Source: Planktomarina sp.
GTDB lineage: Bacteria > Pseudomonadota > Alphaproteobacteria > Rhodobacterales > Rhodobacteraceae
Length of the DNA: 9,013 nucleotides
Assembly: GCA_022425445.1 (NCBI GenBank)
Contig: JAKMFM010000043.1
Coordinates: 1-9,013, forward strand
Direction of reading: 5' to 3'
Shown: piece by piece, positions 1-6,092 of the stretch
Position numbering within the stretch: the first letter of the stretch is position 1
How the letters are laid out: the number at the start of each line of letters is the position of its first letter
Notes under the pieces: model-generated
Seen by the model: the letters and a program-made list of their open reading frames with translations, nothing else
Told to the model about the DNA's origin: nothing
Databases searched by the model: none
Program-made: the position numbers and the translations under genes

Positions 1-412
1 ATCCATCAGAAAACCGCACATCATCGCGCAGGGTAAAAATGGCCCAATCAAGACTTTTGGGGTATTCCACGGTGGTACAGAGGAAACAGTAGCTCGCAGT
101 CGCATCATCTGCAAAAGACGTCAGGACCGTTTCAAATGGGATCGACGATAGGACGGCCTGATTGCCCTTTCGCGCATAGGGGTTAAAACTGTCAAAGGTT
201 CCGAAGAACCATTGTGAAATTTCCCCGCCCTTAGGTGCGTTCGGGTTCACATAGTCCAAATGCACAAAATCCGTCGGATATTTCAAATCACCGAAATAGG
301 AATAGCCGTGACTGACGGTAACCGGATCATGCGACCCTGCAGCAAGCCCGCCTGCACTCGTCACAACCAAAGCAGCGCTTAAAACAAGACCGTTACAAAA
401 CCCCAAATTCAT
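1..412 (-). CDS. yejA: YejA-type ABC transporter substrate-binding protein (partial, N-terminal 137 codons)
   Basis: The gene runs off the left end of the window, so only the N-terminus is visible. The protein is a periplasmic family 5 extracellular solute-binding protein; YejA members deliver oligopeptides (and microcin C in enterics) to the YejBEF ABC transporter. Residues 1-25 form a signal peptide with a hydrophobic core and an AxA-like end (GGLAAG). The mature start carries the family signature HGYSYFGDLKYPTDFVH and then DYVNPNAPKGG (about residues 36-64). Later the segment DWAIFTLRDDVRFSDG matches the conserved 'W-x-F-x-LR-x-x-x-x-F-x-DG' block of family 5 proteins. GAGG lies 7 bases before the ATG, and an in-frame TGA three codons upstream excludes a longer form. 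An odd point is that the signal peptide n-region has no Lys or Arg. The yejB/E/F partners would lie beyond base 1. The family is near certain; the substrate is inferred. Confidence 0.85.
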   Translation of the reverse strand, partial: MNLGFCNGLVLSAALVVTSAGGLAAGSHDPVTVSHGYSYFGDLKYPTDFVHLDYVNPNAPKGGEISQWFFGTFDSFNPYARKGNQAVLSSIPFETVLTSFADDATASYCFLCTTVEYPKSLDWAIFTLRDDVRFSDG

Positions 413-469
413 ATGACCACCTCACTGTTGTTTATCAAACCCACCAACAGAAATTAACTTAGCGGGTTT

Positions 470-483
470 TTCGCAATTGCGAA
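470..483. promoter_or_regulatory. 14-bp perfect palindrome upstream of the yejA-type gene
   Basis: TTCGCAATTGCGAA is a perfect inverted repeat centred about 64 bases upstream of the yejA-type start codon, in the only upstream space that gene has. It could be an operator for a dimeric regulator. No convincing -35/-10 pair could be assigned around it, so the role is an inference from symmetry and position only. Confidence 0.3.
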
Positions 484-551
484 GGGGGCAGCGCATTATT
501 TTCAAGCAAATCTGTGCCAGCCAGAGCCATCATGGCGCCCAAATGCACGAA

Positions 552-599
552 GGGCCGCCCAAAGGCAGCCCTGTCGCGGTCACGTGCAGCACACTGCAC
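552..599 (-). terminator. Tandem hairpins downstream of cytochrome cy (possible terminator or 3' UTR structure)
   Basis: Read on the minus strand, the first hairpin comes 18 bases after the cytochrome stop codon. It is GTGCAG-TGTG-CTGCAC (584-599), a 6-bp perfect stem. The second (552-571) is GGGCTGCC-TTTG-GGCGGCCC, an 8-bp stem with one U-G wobble. That wobble would be a C-A mismatch on the other strand, which favours a function in minus-strand RNA. Neither stem is followed by a clear U run (the second is followed by TTCGTGCATTT), so efficient intrinsic termination is doubtful. Confidence 0.35.
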
Positions 600-616
600 C
601 TTTAAAATCTTTGCGA

Positions 617-1138
617 TTAATCGCTGATGGTCTCAAGATAGGCAATCAAATTTGCGCGATCTTCGGGCTTGGACAAGCCGTTGAAACTCATCTTTGTTCC
701 AGGCGCGTATTTGGAGGGCTTGGTCAAGAAGCCATCAAGGTTTTCAGCGCTCCAAGTCTCGGCCACCGCCACAAGGCTGCCAGAATATCCAAAGCCTTCA
801 ACCGAACCTACGACCCGATCCACAACGGCGTAAAGATGCGGACCAACGCCATTGGCACCTGCCTCCAATTTGTGGCAAGCCGCGCATTTCTTGAAAACTT
901 TGGCGCCTTTTTCAAGATCAGCTGAGGCAAGAAGATCGTCCAACATAGGACCCTCTTCAGCTTCCGCCTCGTCCTCTTCCTCATCACCGCTATCGGTTTC
1001 GATCCAAGCAACCCCATGGTATTCTCCATGGTGCGCAGGGCTATAAATTTTGTCAGCAATCCAGCCGCCAAGAACCAGAACAAGCAAAGCCGAGCAAAGG
1101 GCGGCCGCAATTTTGGTCAAAGTCATCGTGTCAAACAT
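617..1138 (-). CDS. cycM: Membrane-anchored c-type cytochrome (cytochrome cy / CycM family)
   Basis: This is a 173-residue mono-haem class I cytochrome c held to the periplasmic face by an uncleaved N-terminal helix (about residues 9-28, rich in L, V, A and G). A very acidic linker follows (about 48-63, many Glu/Asp), then the globular haem domain. Haem is bound through CAACH (85-89), with the Met of GTKMSF (Met150) as the likely distal ligand. The conserved blocks GANGVGPHL, GFGYSGSL and KPEDRANLIAYL are present. Family members shuttle electrons from the cytochrome bc1 complex to cbb3/aa3 oxidases or the photosynthetic reaction centre. I chose the ATG at 1138 because the protein then begins MFDTMT, as cytochrome cy proteins do, and a weak GGA lies 7 bases upstream. 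An in-frame ATG at 1150 (177 residues) has no ribosome binding site. The gene is divergent from pheA. Confidence 0.9.
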   Translation of the reverse strand: MFDTMTLTKIAAALCSALLVLVLGGWIADKIYSPAHHGEYHGVAWIETDSGDEEEDEAEAEEGPMLDDLLASADLEKGAKVFKKCAACHKLEAGANGVGPHLYAVVDRVVGSVEGFGYSGSLVAVAETWSAENLDGFLTKPSKYAPGTKMSFNGLSKPEDRANLIAYLETISD

Positions 1139-1257
1139 GTCGCGATCCATAATTACAATTGGGTTGTATCCCTCTAGTCCCTTCCCCCCCTATCGTGCAA
1201 GGTGTAGATGGCGCGACGAAACGACCTTTTTCACGGAATTTGCTCAGGAGACACCAA
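1139..1257. other. Divergent intergenic region between cycM and pheA
   Basis: These 119 bases separate the two divergent start codons and must hold or overlap their promoters. I see a run of seven C (1184-1190) and AT-rich sequence near 1150-1165, but no -35/-10 pair good enough to call in either direction. An open frame continues leftward from pheA across much of this region; it is rejected as coding because the ribosome binding site and homology both begin at 1258. Confidence 0.5.
1245..1250 (+). promoter_or_regulatory. Ribosome binding site fixing the pheA start
   Basis: CAGGAG lies 7 bases before the ATG at 1258. The open frame extends upstream to 1159, but that extension has no comparable site and its sequence does not resemble the family, so this site decides the start. 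Confidence 0.8.
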
Positions 1258-2088
1258 ATGGCACAAAAAATCGCCTTCCAAGGAGAACTTGGCGCCTATT
1301 CCCATGAAGCCTGCGTCGCCTCCCGACCCGATCACGAGCCCCTACCCTGCGCCACATTTGAAGATGTCATTGCGGCGGTGAAAACCGGAGCGGCGGAATT
1401 TGCCATGCTTCCGGTAGAAAACACCACCTACGGACGCGTCGCAGATATGCATCGTTTGCTGCCCGAAAGCGGTCTATTTATAAATGACGAAGTTTTTGTA
1501 CGCGTGCGGATCAACCTCTTGGCCCTGCCCGGTGTCGCTCTGAGCGATATCAAAGTGGCGCGTGGGCATTTGGTCATCTTACCGCAGTGCCGGAAATTTC
1601 TCGAGGCCCATGGCATCCGCGGCGAAGCGGCCGCGGATAATGCAGGCGCCGCCGCTGACATCGCCGCGCGCAATGAACGCACCGCCGCAGCGCTGGCCTC
1701 TGAACTGGCCGGCCGCATTTACGGCTTAGAAGTTTTGCAAAAAGACGTTGAAGATCAATCTCATAACACAACCCGCTTTTTGGTTATGTCCGCGCAAGAC
1801 CAACCTGAGCGGCGCAGGGGTAAAATGCTGACAAGCTTCGTCTTCCAAGTGCGCAACATCCCCGCGGCACTGTATAAAGCCATGGGCGGCTTTGCCACCA
1901 ATGGCGTGAACATGATTAAATTGGAAAGCTACATGCTGGGTGGCGCCTTTCGCGCAACGCAATTTTATGCCGATATTGAGGGCCATCCGGACGACCCCGA
2001 AGTCAAACGCGCCTTCGATGAGCTGGCATTTTTCACGGATATGATTCGCGTTTTGGGCACTTATCCGGCCGATCCAGACCGGCCTTAA
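1258..2088 (+). CDS. pheA: Prephenate dehydratase
   Basis: This 276-residue enzyme converts prephenate to phenylpyruvate in phenylalanine biosynthesis. It is the stand-alone form without a fused chorismate mutase. The N-terminal catalytic domain opens with KIAFQGELGAYSHEAC (residues 4-19) and holds the substrate-binding block LPVENTTYGRVAD (51-63), the QCRKFL segment (110-115), DNAGAA (127-132) and the catalytic TRF motif (Thr172-Arg173-Phe174). A C-terminal ACT domain (about 193-270, with NGVNMIKLESYMLGG) is the usual site of feedback control by phenylalanine. The common ENS of the substrate block reads ENT here, a conservative change. The stop codon overlaps, tail to tail, the stop of the broken SRPBCC gene on the other strand, so no terminator separates them. 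Assignment is very secure. Confidence 0.96.
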   Translation: MAQKIAFQGELGAYSHEACVASRPDHEPLPCATFEDVIAAVKTGAAEFAMLPVENTTYGRVADMHRLLPESGLFINDEVFVRVRINLLALPGVALSDIKVARGHLVILPQCRKFLEAHGIRGEAAADNAGAAADIAARNERTAAALASELAGRIYGLEVLQKDVEDQSHNTTRFLVMSAQDQPERRRGKMLTSFVFQVRNIPAALYKAMGGFATNGVNMIKLESYMLGGAFRATQFYADIEGHPDDPEVKRAFDELAFFTDMIRVLGTYPADPDRP

Positions 2089-2554
2089 CGGCTGTTGAGC
2101 GACACGCTTTGAGACATCTGCATGGCCCAGTCGTGAAGCCGAGACTTGAATTTTCGGTCTAATGATCCTTTTGCAAAGCGCATGGATTGCAGCAAAAGTC
2201 GCGCCGAGAGGTTTTTTGGCTTCATTTCAACTGAACCCAACACTCGGGAGCGTTGTGGTGCTAAGGTTAAAACCGAAATCGCCACATCTCCCGTCTGCCC
2301 GCCTGATTCGTTTGATAGGCACAAACGCTCCGGTCCTTGCACCTCGGTTACCAAACACCTCAGCTTTCGTGCCCGGCCGCGGAATTTAAAGTCGATCTCC
2401 CAAGCCATGCCCGGCCCCCCTCTGGACGGTCATCCACGCGCCGCATGGCAACGCCGCGTTGCTGCATCACGCGTTGAAACTGCTGATGGTCGGACAGGGC
2501 GTCAAAGACCACCTGTGCCGGTGCTTCTATATCTTCATGGCTTGAAAACTTTAT
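2085..2554 (-). pseudogene. SRPBCC-family gene, frameshifted and lacking a normal start codon
   Basis: The intact product would be about 156 residues of the START/Bet v1-like SRPBCC fold, which usually binds a hydrophobic ligand; no function can be assigned. The 3' part (2085-2408) is an open frame of 107 codons, beginning MAWEIDFKFRGR and containing SVEMKPKNLSARLLLQSMRFAKGS in two adjoining blocks typical of the family. The preceding 48 codons, reading KFSSHEDIEAPAQVVFDALS and then DHQQFQRVMQQRGVAMRR, are in a different frame. The two join exactly if the six-G run (minus strand, bases 2415-2420) had one more G, giving DDRPEGGPGMAWEID. As it stands, the first frame stops at 2360-2362 and the second has a TGA six codons before its ATG. 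The expected start codon (2552-2554), 6 bases after AAGG (2561-2564), is ATA; an in-frame TAG two codons further up excludes an earlier start. Probably a decaying gene downstream of nudC; sequencing error or -1 slippage at G-GGG-GGC is an alternative. Confidence 0.75.
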
Positions 2555-2617
2555 CTGCTACCTTGGCGCTTATAATTTTCACACGTGTAATAAATTTGAT
2601 TCACTCAAAATTTCAGA

Positions 2618-3589
2618 TCACTCTAAATGATCTGCCAGCCAATTTTCCAGTAGAAAATGCGCAATCGCCCCTTTCCGTGCGGGTTTAATTTCTGGATGCA
2701 CCCCCTCAAACACGTCCAGCATCTCTTCGCGGCTGACCCAGAGCGCGTCTTCAATCTCCTTGGGATCGATTGCGATATCCTCGTTGAGTGCCTCACCAGC
2801 ACACCCGAACATCAACGACGCCGGAAAAGGCCAAGGCTGGCTGGCGAGATAGCGGACCTGCCCAACCCGAATACCCGATTCTTCAAAAACCTCCCGACGC
2901 ACCGCGGCCTCCAATGTCTCACCCGGTTCCACAAAACCCGCCAAGAGCGAATACATGCCTTCCGGCCAGGCATGCGAACGCCCCATCAACACTTTGTTTC
3001 CATGCGTAATCAACATGATCACCACCGGATCAGTCCGCGGAAAATGAGAACGATTGCAGGCTGGACAATTGCGCTGCCACCCCGCCATCGCCATATTTGA
3101 AGCCGCGCCACAGGTGGCGCAATAACCATGGGTGCGGTGCCATTCCAAAAGTCCGCGCCCGGTGGCGGCCAATTCCGCGTCGCGGGCGGACAATTGCGTC
3201 ATAATCGCCCGCAATTCCGCGAAATATTCGCCATTCGTGAAAGCAGGATGCACCTGCTGCGACGGATCCAGAAAGGCATTCAACGTTTCTGGCAGCTCCT
3301 CTGGCTCCCAAATGGAGATATCCGCCAAGAACAATGGCTCTTTCTCCTCATTCAGCCCCAAAAAGACCAGAGAATCGGCGGCGCGTCCCAAGGCCAGGTG
3401 GTCAAAATCTACCCAAGCCAAGCCCAGCGCCTCGTCCGCCTGGTCTTGCACCAGAGGCTTTCCACGCCAAAACAAGGTGGTTTTGGCCGAAGGATGCGCC
3501 TGAAGGGCCGCTTGCGCCTCGGTGCCCCGCAATTCTGCGGCGCGGTTGAGCGCAGATCCCCCAAAAGTAACTGTTTCCGCGTGGCGCAT
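2618..3589 (-). CDS. nudC: NADH pyrophosphatase NudC (also known to de-cap NAD-RNA)
   Basis: This 323-residue Nudix hydrolase cleaves NAD(H) to NMN(H) and AMP, and in characterised members removes NAD caps from RNA. Domains in order are an N-terminal NudC-like domain (about 1-150), a four-cysteine zinc ribbon (CATC followed by CPAC), and the Nudix domain with the full box GFVEPGETLEAAVRREVFEE followed by SGI. The NudC-specific motif SQPWPFPASLM follows, separating it from other Nudix enzymes. Length is close to the usual 310-330. The ATG at 3589 is preceded only by a weak GGGA about 9 bases away. The broken SRPBCC gene follows on the same strand after 63 bases; the SRP RNA is divergent on the other side. 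Confidence 0.95.
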   Translation of the reverse strand: MRHAETVTFGGSALNRAAELRGTEAQAALQAHPSAKTTLFWRGKPLVQDQADEALGLAWVDFDHLALGRAADSLVFLGLNEEKEPLFLADISIWEPEELPETLNAFLDPSQQVHPAFTNGEYFAELRAIMTQLSARDAELAATGRGLLEWHRTHGYCATCGAASNMAMAGWQRNCPACNRSHFPRTDPVVIMLITHGNKVLMGRSHAWPEGMYSLLAGFVEPGETLEAAVRREVFEESGIRVGQVRYLASQPWPFPASLMFGCAGEALNEDIAIDPKEIEDALWVSREEMLDVFEGVHPEIKPARKGAIAHFLLENWLADHLE

Positions 3590-3643
3590 ATGCTCAATCC
3601 CAACTTTTTATCTCCGGCGCATTCAATTCGCCTCAGCGATGAA

Positions 3644-3672
3644 TTGCAATGTCAATTTCAAAGCCCTATATG
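3644..3672 (+). promoter_or_regulatory. Candidate promoter of the SRP RNA
   Basis: TTGCAA (3644-3649) and TATATG (3667-3672) are 17 bases apart. A start of transcription about 5-7 bases later would fall at GGGAGAGG near 3677-3679, which is where the conserved SRP RNA fold begins. This is a sequence match supported by the position of the RNA, without experimental support. Confidence 0.45.
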
Positions 3673-3676
3673 GAAC

Positions 3677-3776
3677 GGGAGAGGTTGGCGCGGGCAAGTG
3701 CCTCGCCAACCTGGTCAGATCCGGAAGGAAGCAGCCACAACGAGCCCCACTTGGGTCGATGTCCAACCTCTCACCC
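3677..3776 (+). ncRNA. ffs: Small bacterial signal recognition particle RNA (4.5S RNA)
   Basis: This RNA pairs with Ffh to target nascent membrane proteins to FtsY and the translocon. The conserved apical domain is plain: GGTCAGATCCGGAAGGAAGC followed by AGCC. It has a GGAA tetraloop (3723-3726) closed by TCC/GGA, and the CAG opposite AGCAGCC internal loop that binds Ffh. The two ends pair: GGGAGAGGTTGG at 3677-3688 with CCAACCTCTCACCC at 3763-3776, leaving one long hairpin of about 100 bases, the size of the Alu-less small SRP RNA. Complementarity continues a few bases further out (to about 3672 and 3781), so the exact ends are uncertain. Position just upstream of dnaX fits related genomes. 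Open frames that cross it are not coding. Confidence 0.93.
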
Positions 3777-3865
3777 GTTCCCGCTCACCCACGGAAATTG
3801 TCAACATCCCTTTCGGGGGTTGCTGGACCAACGCCGGCGCTGCCTGTAGCATTCGAGAAGGATTC

Positions 3866-3870
3866 GAGGG
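3866..3870 (+). promoter_or_regulatory. Ribosome binding site fixing the dnaX start
   Basis: GAGGG lies 5 bases before the ATG at 3876. The frame is open leftward as far as 3522, across the SRP RNA and into nudC, so this site and the family-typical N-terminus decide the true start. Confidence 0.75.
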
Positions 3871-3875
3871 ATATC

Positions 3876-5663
3876 ATGACCGACACTGCTGCATATCAAG
3901 TTTTGGCGCGCAAATACCGCCCAGAAACATTTGCCGATTTAGTTGGGCAGGACGCGATGGTCCAAACCCTGCGCAATGCCTTTGAGGCCGATCGTATCGC
4001 CCAAGCCTTCGTGATGACCGGTATTCGTGGAACTGGCAAAACCACCACTGCGCGCATCATTGCTAAGGGCATGAATTGCATCGGCGCCGATGGCACGAGC
4101 GGGCCAACCATAGATCCCTGTGGGAGCTGTGAACATTGCACAGCCATCATGGAAGGGCGCCATGTAGATGTGATGGAGATGGATGCTGCCAGCCGCACCG
4201 GTGTCGGCGATATTCGCGAAATTATTGATTCTGTCGCCTATCGCGCCGCCTCCGCGCGTTACAAAATTTACATCATCGATGAGGTTCACATGCTGTCGAC
4301 CAACGCGTTCAACGCGTTGCTCAAAACATTGGAAGAGCCGCCCGCGCATGTGAAATTTATCTTCGCCACTACGGAAATTCGCAAGGTCCCTGTGACGGTT
4401 TTGTCGCGCTGCCAAAGATTTGATCTCAGGCGCATTGAGCCGGATGTGATGATCGCGATGCTGAAAAATATTGCGCAAGCAGAGGGTGCTGAGATCACCG
4501 AAGAGGCTCTGGGGCTCATCACCCGCGCCGCTGAAGGCTCGGCACGCGACGCGCAATCGCTTCTAGATCAAGCCATTTCTCACGGCGCCGGACAAACCAC
4601 GGCCGATCAGGTCCGCGCCATGCTCGGTCTGGCAGACCGAGGCCGGGTGTTGGATCTGTTCGATCTGATTTTGCGCGGCGACGCGGAAGGCGCTTTGGGC
4701 GAGCTTTCTGCGCAATACGCCGCCGGCGCCGATCCTATGGCAATACTGCGCGATCTGGCGGAAGTCAGCCATTGGGTCAGCGTAATTAAGATCACACCGG
4801 TTGCCGCCGAAGATCCCACTGTCTCGCCCGATGAACGCAACCGGGGGCTGGTCATGGCAGAGCGTCTGCCCATGCGCGTGTTAAGCCGGATGTGGCAAAT
4901 GCTGCTCACCGCGCTTGAGGAGGTCGGCCGAGCGCCCAATGCGATGATGGCCGCAGAAATGGCGTTGATCCGCCTCACCCATGTGGCAGATCTGCCGACG
5001 CCAGATGAATTGATCCGAAAGCTTCAAAACACACCCATTCCAGCACCGGAGCCCCAAAACGCAGGCACCCCTGGCGGAACGGGAACGCGCGCCCATCAAA
5101 GCACTCCGAGCGCCGCATCACAGGGCGTCAGCCCATCTGCATATGCGACAGACACGGCGCCCAGAGCGCAAGGAACCAGTGGAGCCACAGCTTCCGCCGC
5201 GCGCGCCGAAGCCCCGGCAGCCCAGCCGCTGGCACGCTTTGCCCGATTTGAGGCTGTGTTGGAGCTGATTCGCCACCACCGCGACGTCAAACTCTTGGTT
5301 GATGTTGAAACCAGCTTAAAATTGGTGAGCTATAGCCCGGGCCGCATTGAATTTGAGCCCACAAAAACAGCTCCGCGCGATCTCGCCCAAAGGCTCGGTA
5401 CCCGGCTGCAAACCTGGACCGCGCAGAGATGGGCAGTCTCTATTGGCACCAATGGCGCCAGCACCATCGCCGAGCGACGCGATGCAGCCGCCCTTGAGCT
5501 TAAAGAACAAGCCAAAACTCACCCTTTGGTGCAAGCGGTCCTGCTTGCCTTTCCCAAGGCACAAATCAGCGACATTCGCACCGCCAAAGATATCGCAGCA
5601 GAAGCGCAGATTGATGCCCTGCCTGAGGTCGAAGATGAATGGGATCCCTTTGACGACGAATAA
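3876..5663 (+). CDS. dnaX: DNA polymerase III subunits gamma/tau
   Basis: DnaX is the motor of the clamp loader of the replicative polymerase; the full-length tau form also bridges core polymerases and the DnaB helicase. The protein has 595 residues. The AAA+ ATPase module shows KYRPETFADLVGQ (13-25), Walker A GIRGTGKT (49-56), a zinc-binding set Cys68, Cys82, Cys85, Cys88 (PCGSCEHC), Walker B IYIIDEVH (131-138), and the SRC motif (177-179) with the trans-acting arginine. A linker rich in Ala, Pro, Thr and Gly (about 395-455) precedes the C-terminal tau-specific domain, which ends in acidic EDEWDPFDDE. I found no A-rich slippery heptamer like the one that generates gamma in E. coli, so a shorter product is not evident. 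It heads a run with ybaB (68 bases on) and recR. Confidence 0.97.
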   Translation: MTDTAAYQVLARKYRPETFADLVGQDAMVQTLRNAFEADRIAQAFVMTGIRGTGKTTTARIIAKGMNCIGADGTSGPTIDPCGSCEHCTAIMEGRHVDVMEMDAASRTGVGDIREIIDSVAYRAASARYKIYIIDEVHMLSTNAFNALLKTLEEPPAHVKFIFATTEIRKVPVTVLSRCQRFDLRRIEPDVMIAMLKNIAQAEGAEITEEALGLITRAAEGSARDAQSLLDQAISHGAGQTTADQVRAMLGLADRGRVLDLFDLILRGDAEGALGELSAQYAAGADPMAILRDLAEVSHWVSVIKITPVAAEDPTVSPDERNRGLVMAERLPMRVLSRMWQMLLTALEEVGRAPNAMMAAEMALIRLTHVADLPTPDELIRKLQNTPIPAPEPQNAGTPGGTGTRAHQSTPSAASQGVSPSAYATDTAPRAQGTSGATASAARAEAPAAQPLARFARFEAVLELIRHHRDVKLLVDVETSLKLVSYSPGRIEFEPTKTAPRDLAQRLGTRLQTWTAQRWAVSIGTNGASTIAERRDAAALELKEQAKTHPLVQAVLLAFPKAQISDIRTAKDIAAEAQIDALPEVEDEWDPFDDE

Positions 5664-5731
5664 ACCACTGCCAATGCCCCAGCCGTGCGCTACGGGCTGC
5701 TTTTACAACACGCGCAAGAAGAGGTGACACA

Positions 5732-6076
5732 ATGCTAAACGGTCTCGGCGGCCTTGGTGACATGGCCAAGATGATGAAAACAGCTCAAGAAATGCAAGGG
5801 AAGATGACCCAATTGCAGGACGACCTGGCAAATATATCAGTCACAGGTGAAAGCGGCGCCGGGCTGGTGACCGCAACAGCTAATGCCAAGGGCGTTCTAA
5901 CCGGATTGAATATTGATGCCAGCATTTTTGATCCAAACGAAAAAGAAGTGGTGGAAGATCTCATCCTTGCCGCCATTAAAGACGCACAGGCCAAGGCGGC
6001 AGACAGATCCGCGTCCGAGATGAAAGCCCTGCAGCAAAGCCTTGGCTTGCCGACGGATATGAAGCTGCCCTTTTGA
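5732..6076 (+). CDS. ybaB: YbaB/EbfC nucleoid-associated DNA-binding protein
   Basis: This 114-residue protein belongs to the YbaB/EbfC family, small dimeric proteins that bind DNA and coat the nucleoid. The N-terminal helix reads GLGDMAKMMKTAQEMQGKM (family-typical Met- and Lys-rich), followed by a beta sheet containing VTGESGAGLVTATANAKG and then a C-terminal helix with AIKDAQAKAADRSASEM. Length matches the usual 105-115. GAGG lies 7 bases before the ATG. It is almost always found between dnaX and recR, as here: 68 bases after dnaX and 16 bases before recR, so the three are probably co-transcribed. Confidence 0.95.
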   Translation: MLNGLGGLGDMAKMMKTAQEMQGKMTQLQDDLANISVTGESGAGLVTATANAKGVLTGLNIDASIFDPNEKEVVEDLILAAIKDAQAKAADRSASEMKALQQSLGLPTDMKLPF

Positions 6077-6092
6077 CCCTTAGGCCACATCA

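Noticed and set aside
2595..2609. TTTGA-TTCAC-TCAAA inverted repeat between nudC and the SRPBCC gene
   Set aside because: A 5-bp AT-rich stem in AT-rich sequence is expected by chance and fits neither a terminator nor a known operator.
2146..2688. Plus-strand open frame of 180 codons opposite the SRPBCC/nudC end
   Set aside because: It is composition-driven: the opposite strand carries clear homology to SRPBCC and NudC, and this frame has no ribosome binding site or recognisable domain.
3802..3822. CAAC-AT-CCC / GGG-G-GTTG hairpin after the SRP RNA as its terminator
   Set aside because: Only seven interrupted base pairs and no U run; too weak to call a terminator.
3128..3985. Plus-strand open frame of 285 codons opposite nudC and across the SRP RNA
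   Set aside because: It overlaps nudC, the SRP RNA and the dnaX start, and its protein sequence resembles no family; shadow frame.
3939..4556. Minus-strand open frame of 205 codons inside dnaX
   Set aside because: It lies antisense to the strongly conserved AAA+ domain, with no domain or ribosome binding site of its own.
4850..5110. Programmed frameshift in dnaX producing the gamma subunit
   Set aside because: No A-rich slippery heptamer was found in the region before the linker; no support for a shorter product.
5683..5706. AGCCGT / ACGGGCT hairpin and CTTTT between dnaX and ybaB as a terminator
   Set aside because: The stem needs a bulge and the T run is four bases; a terminator here would also split a well-known co-transcribed trio.
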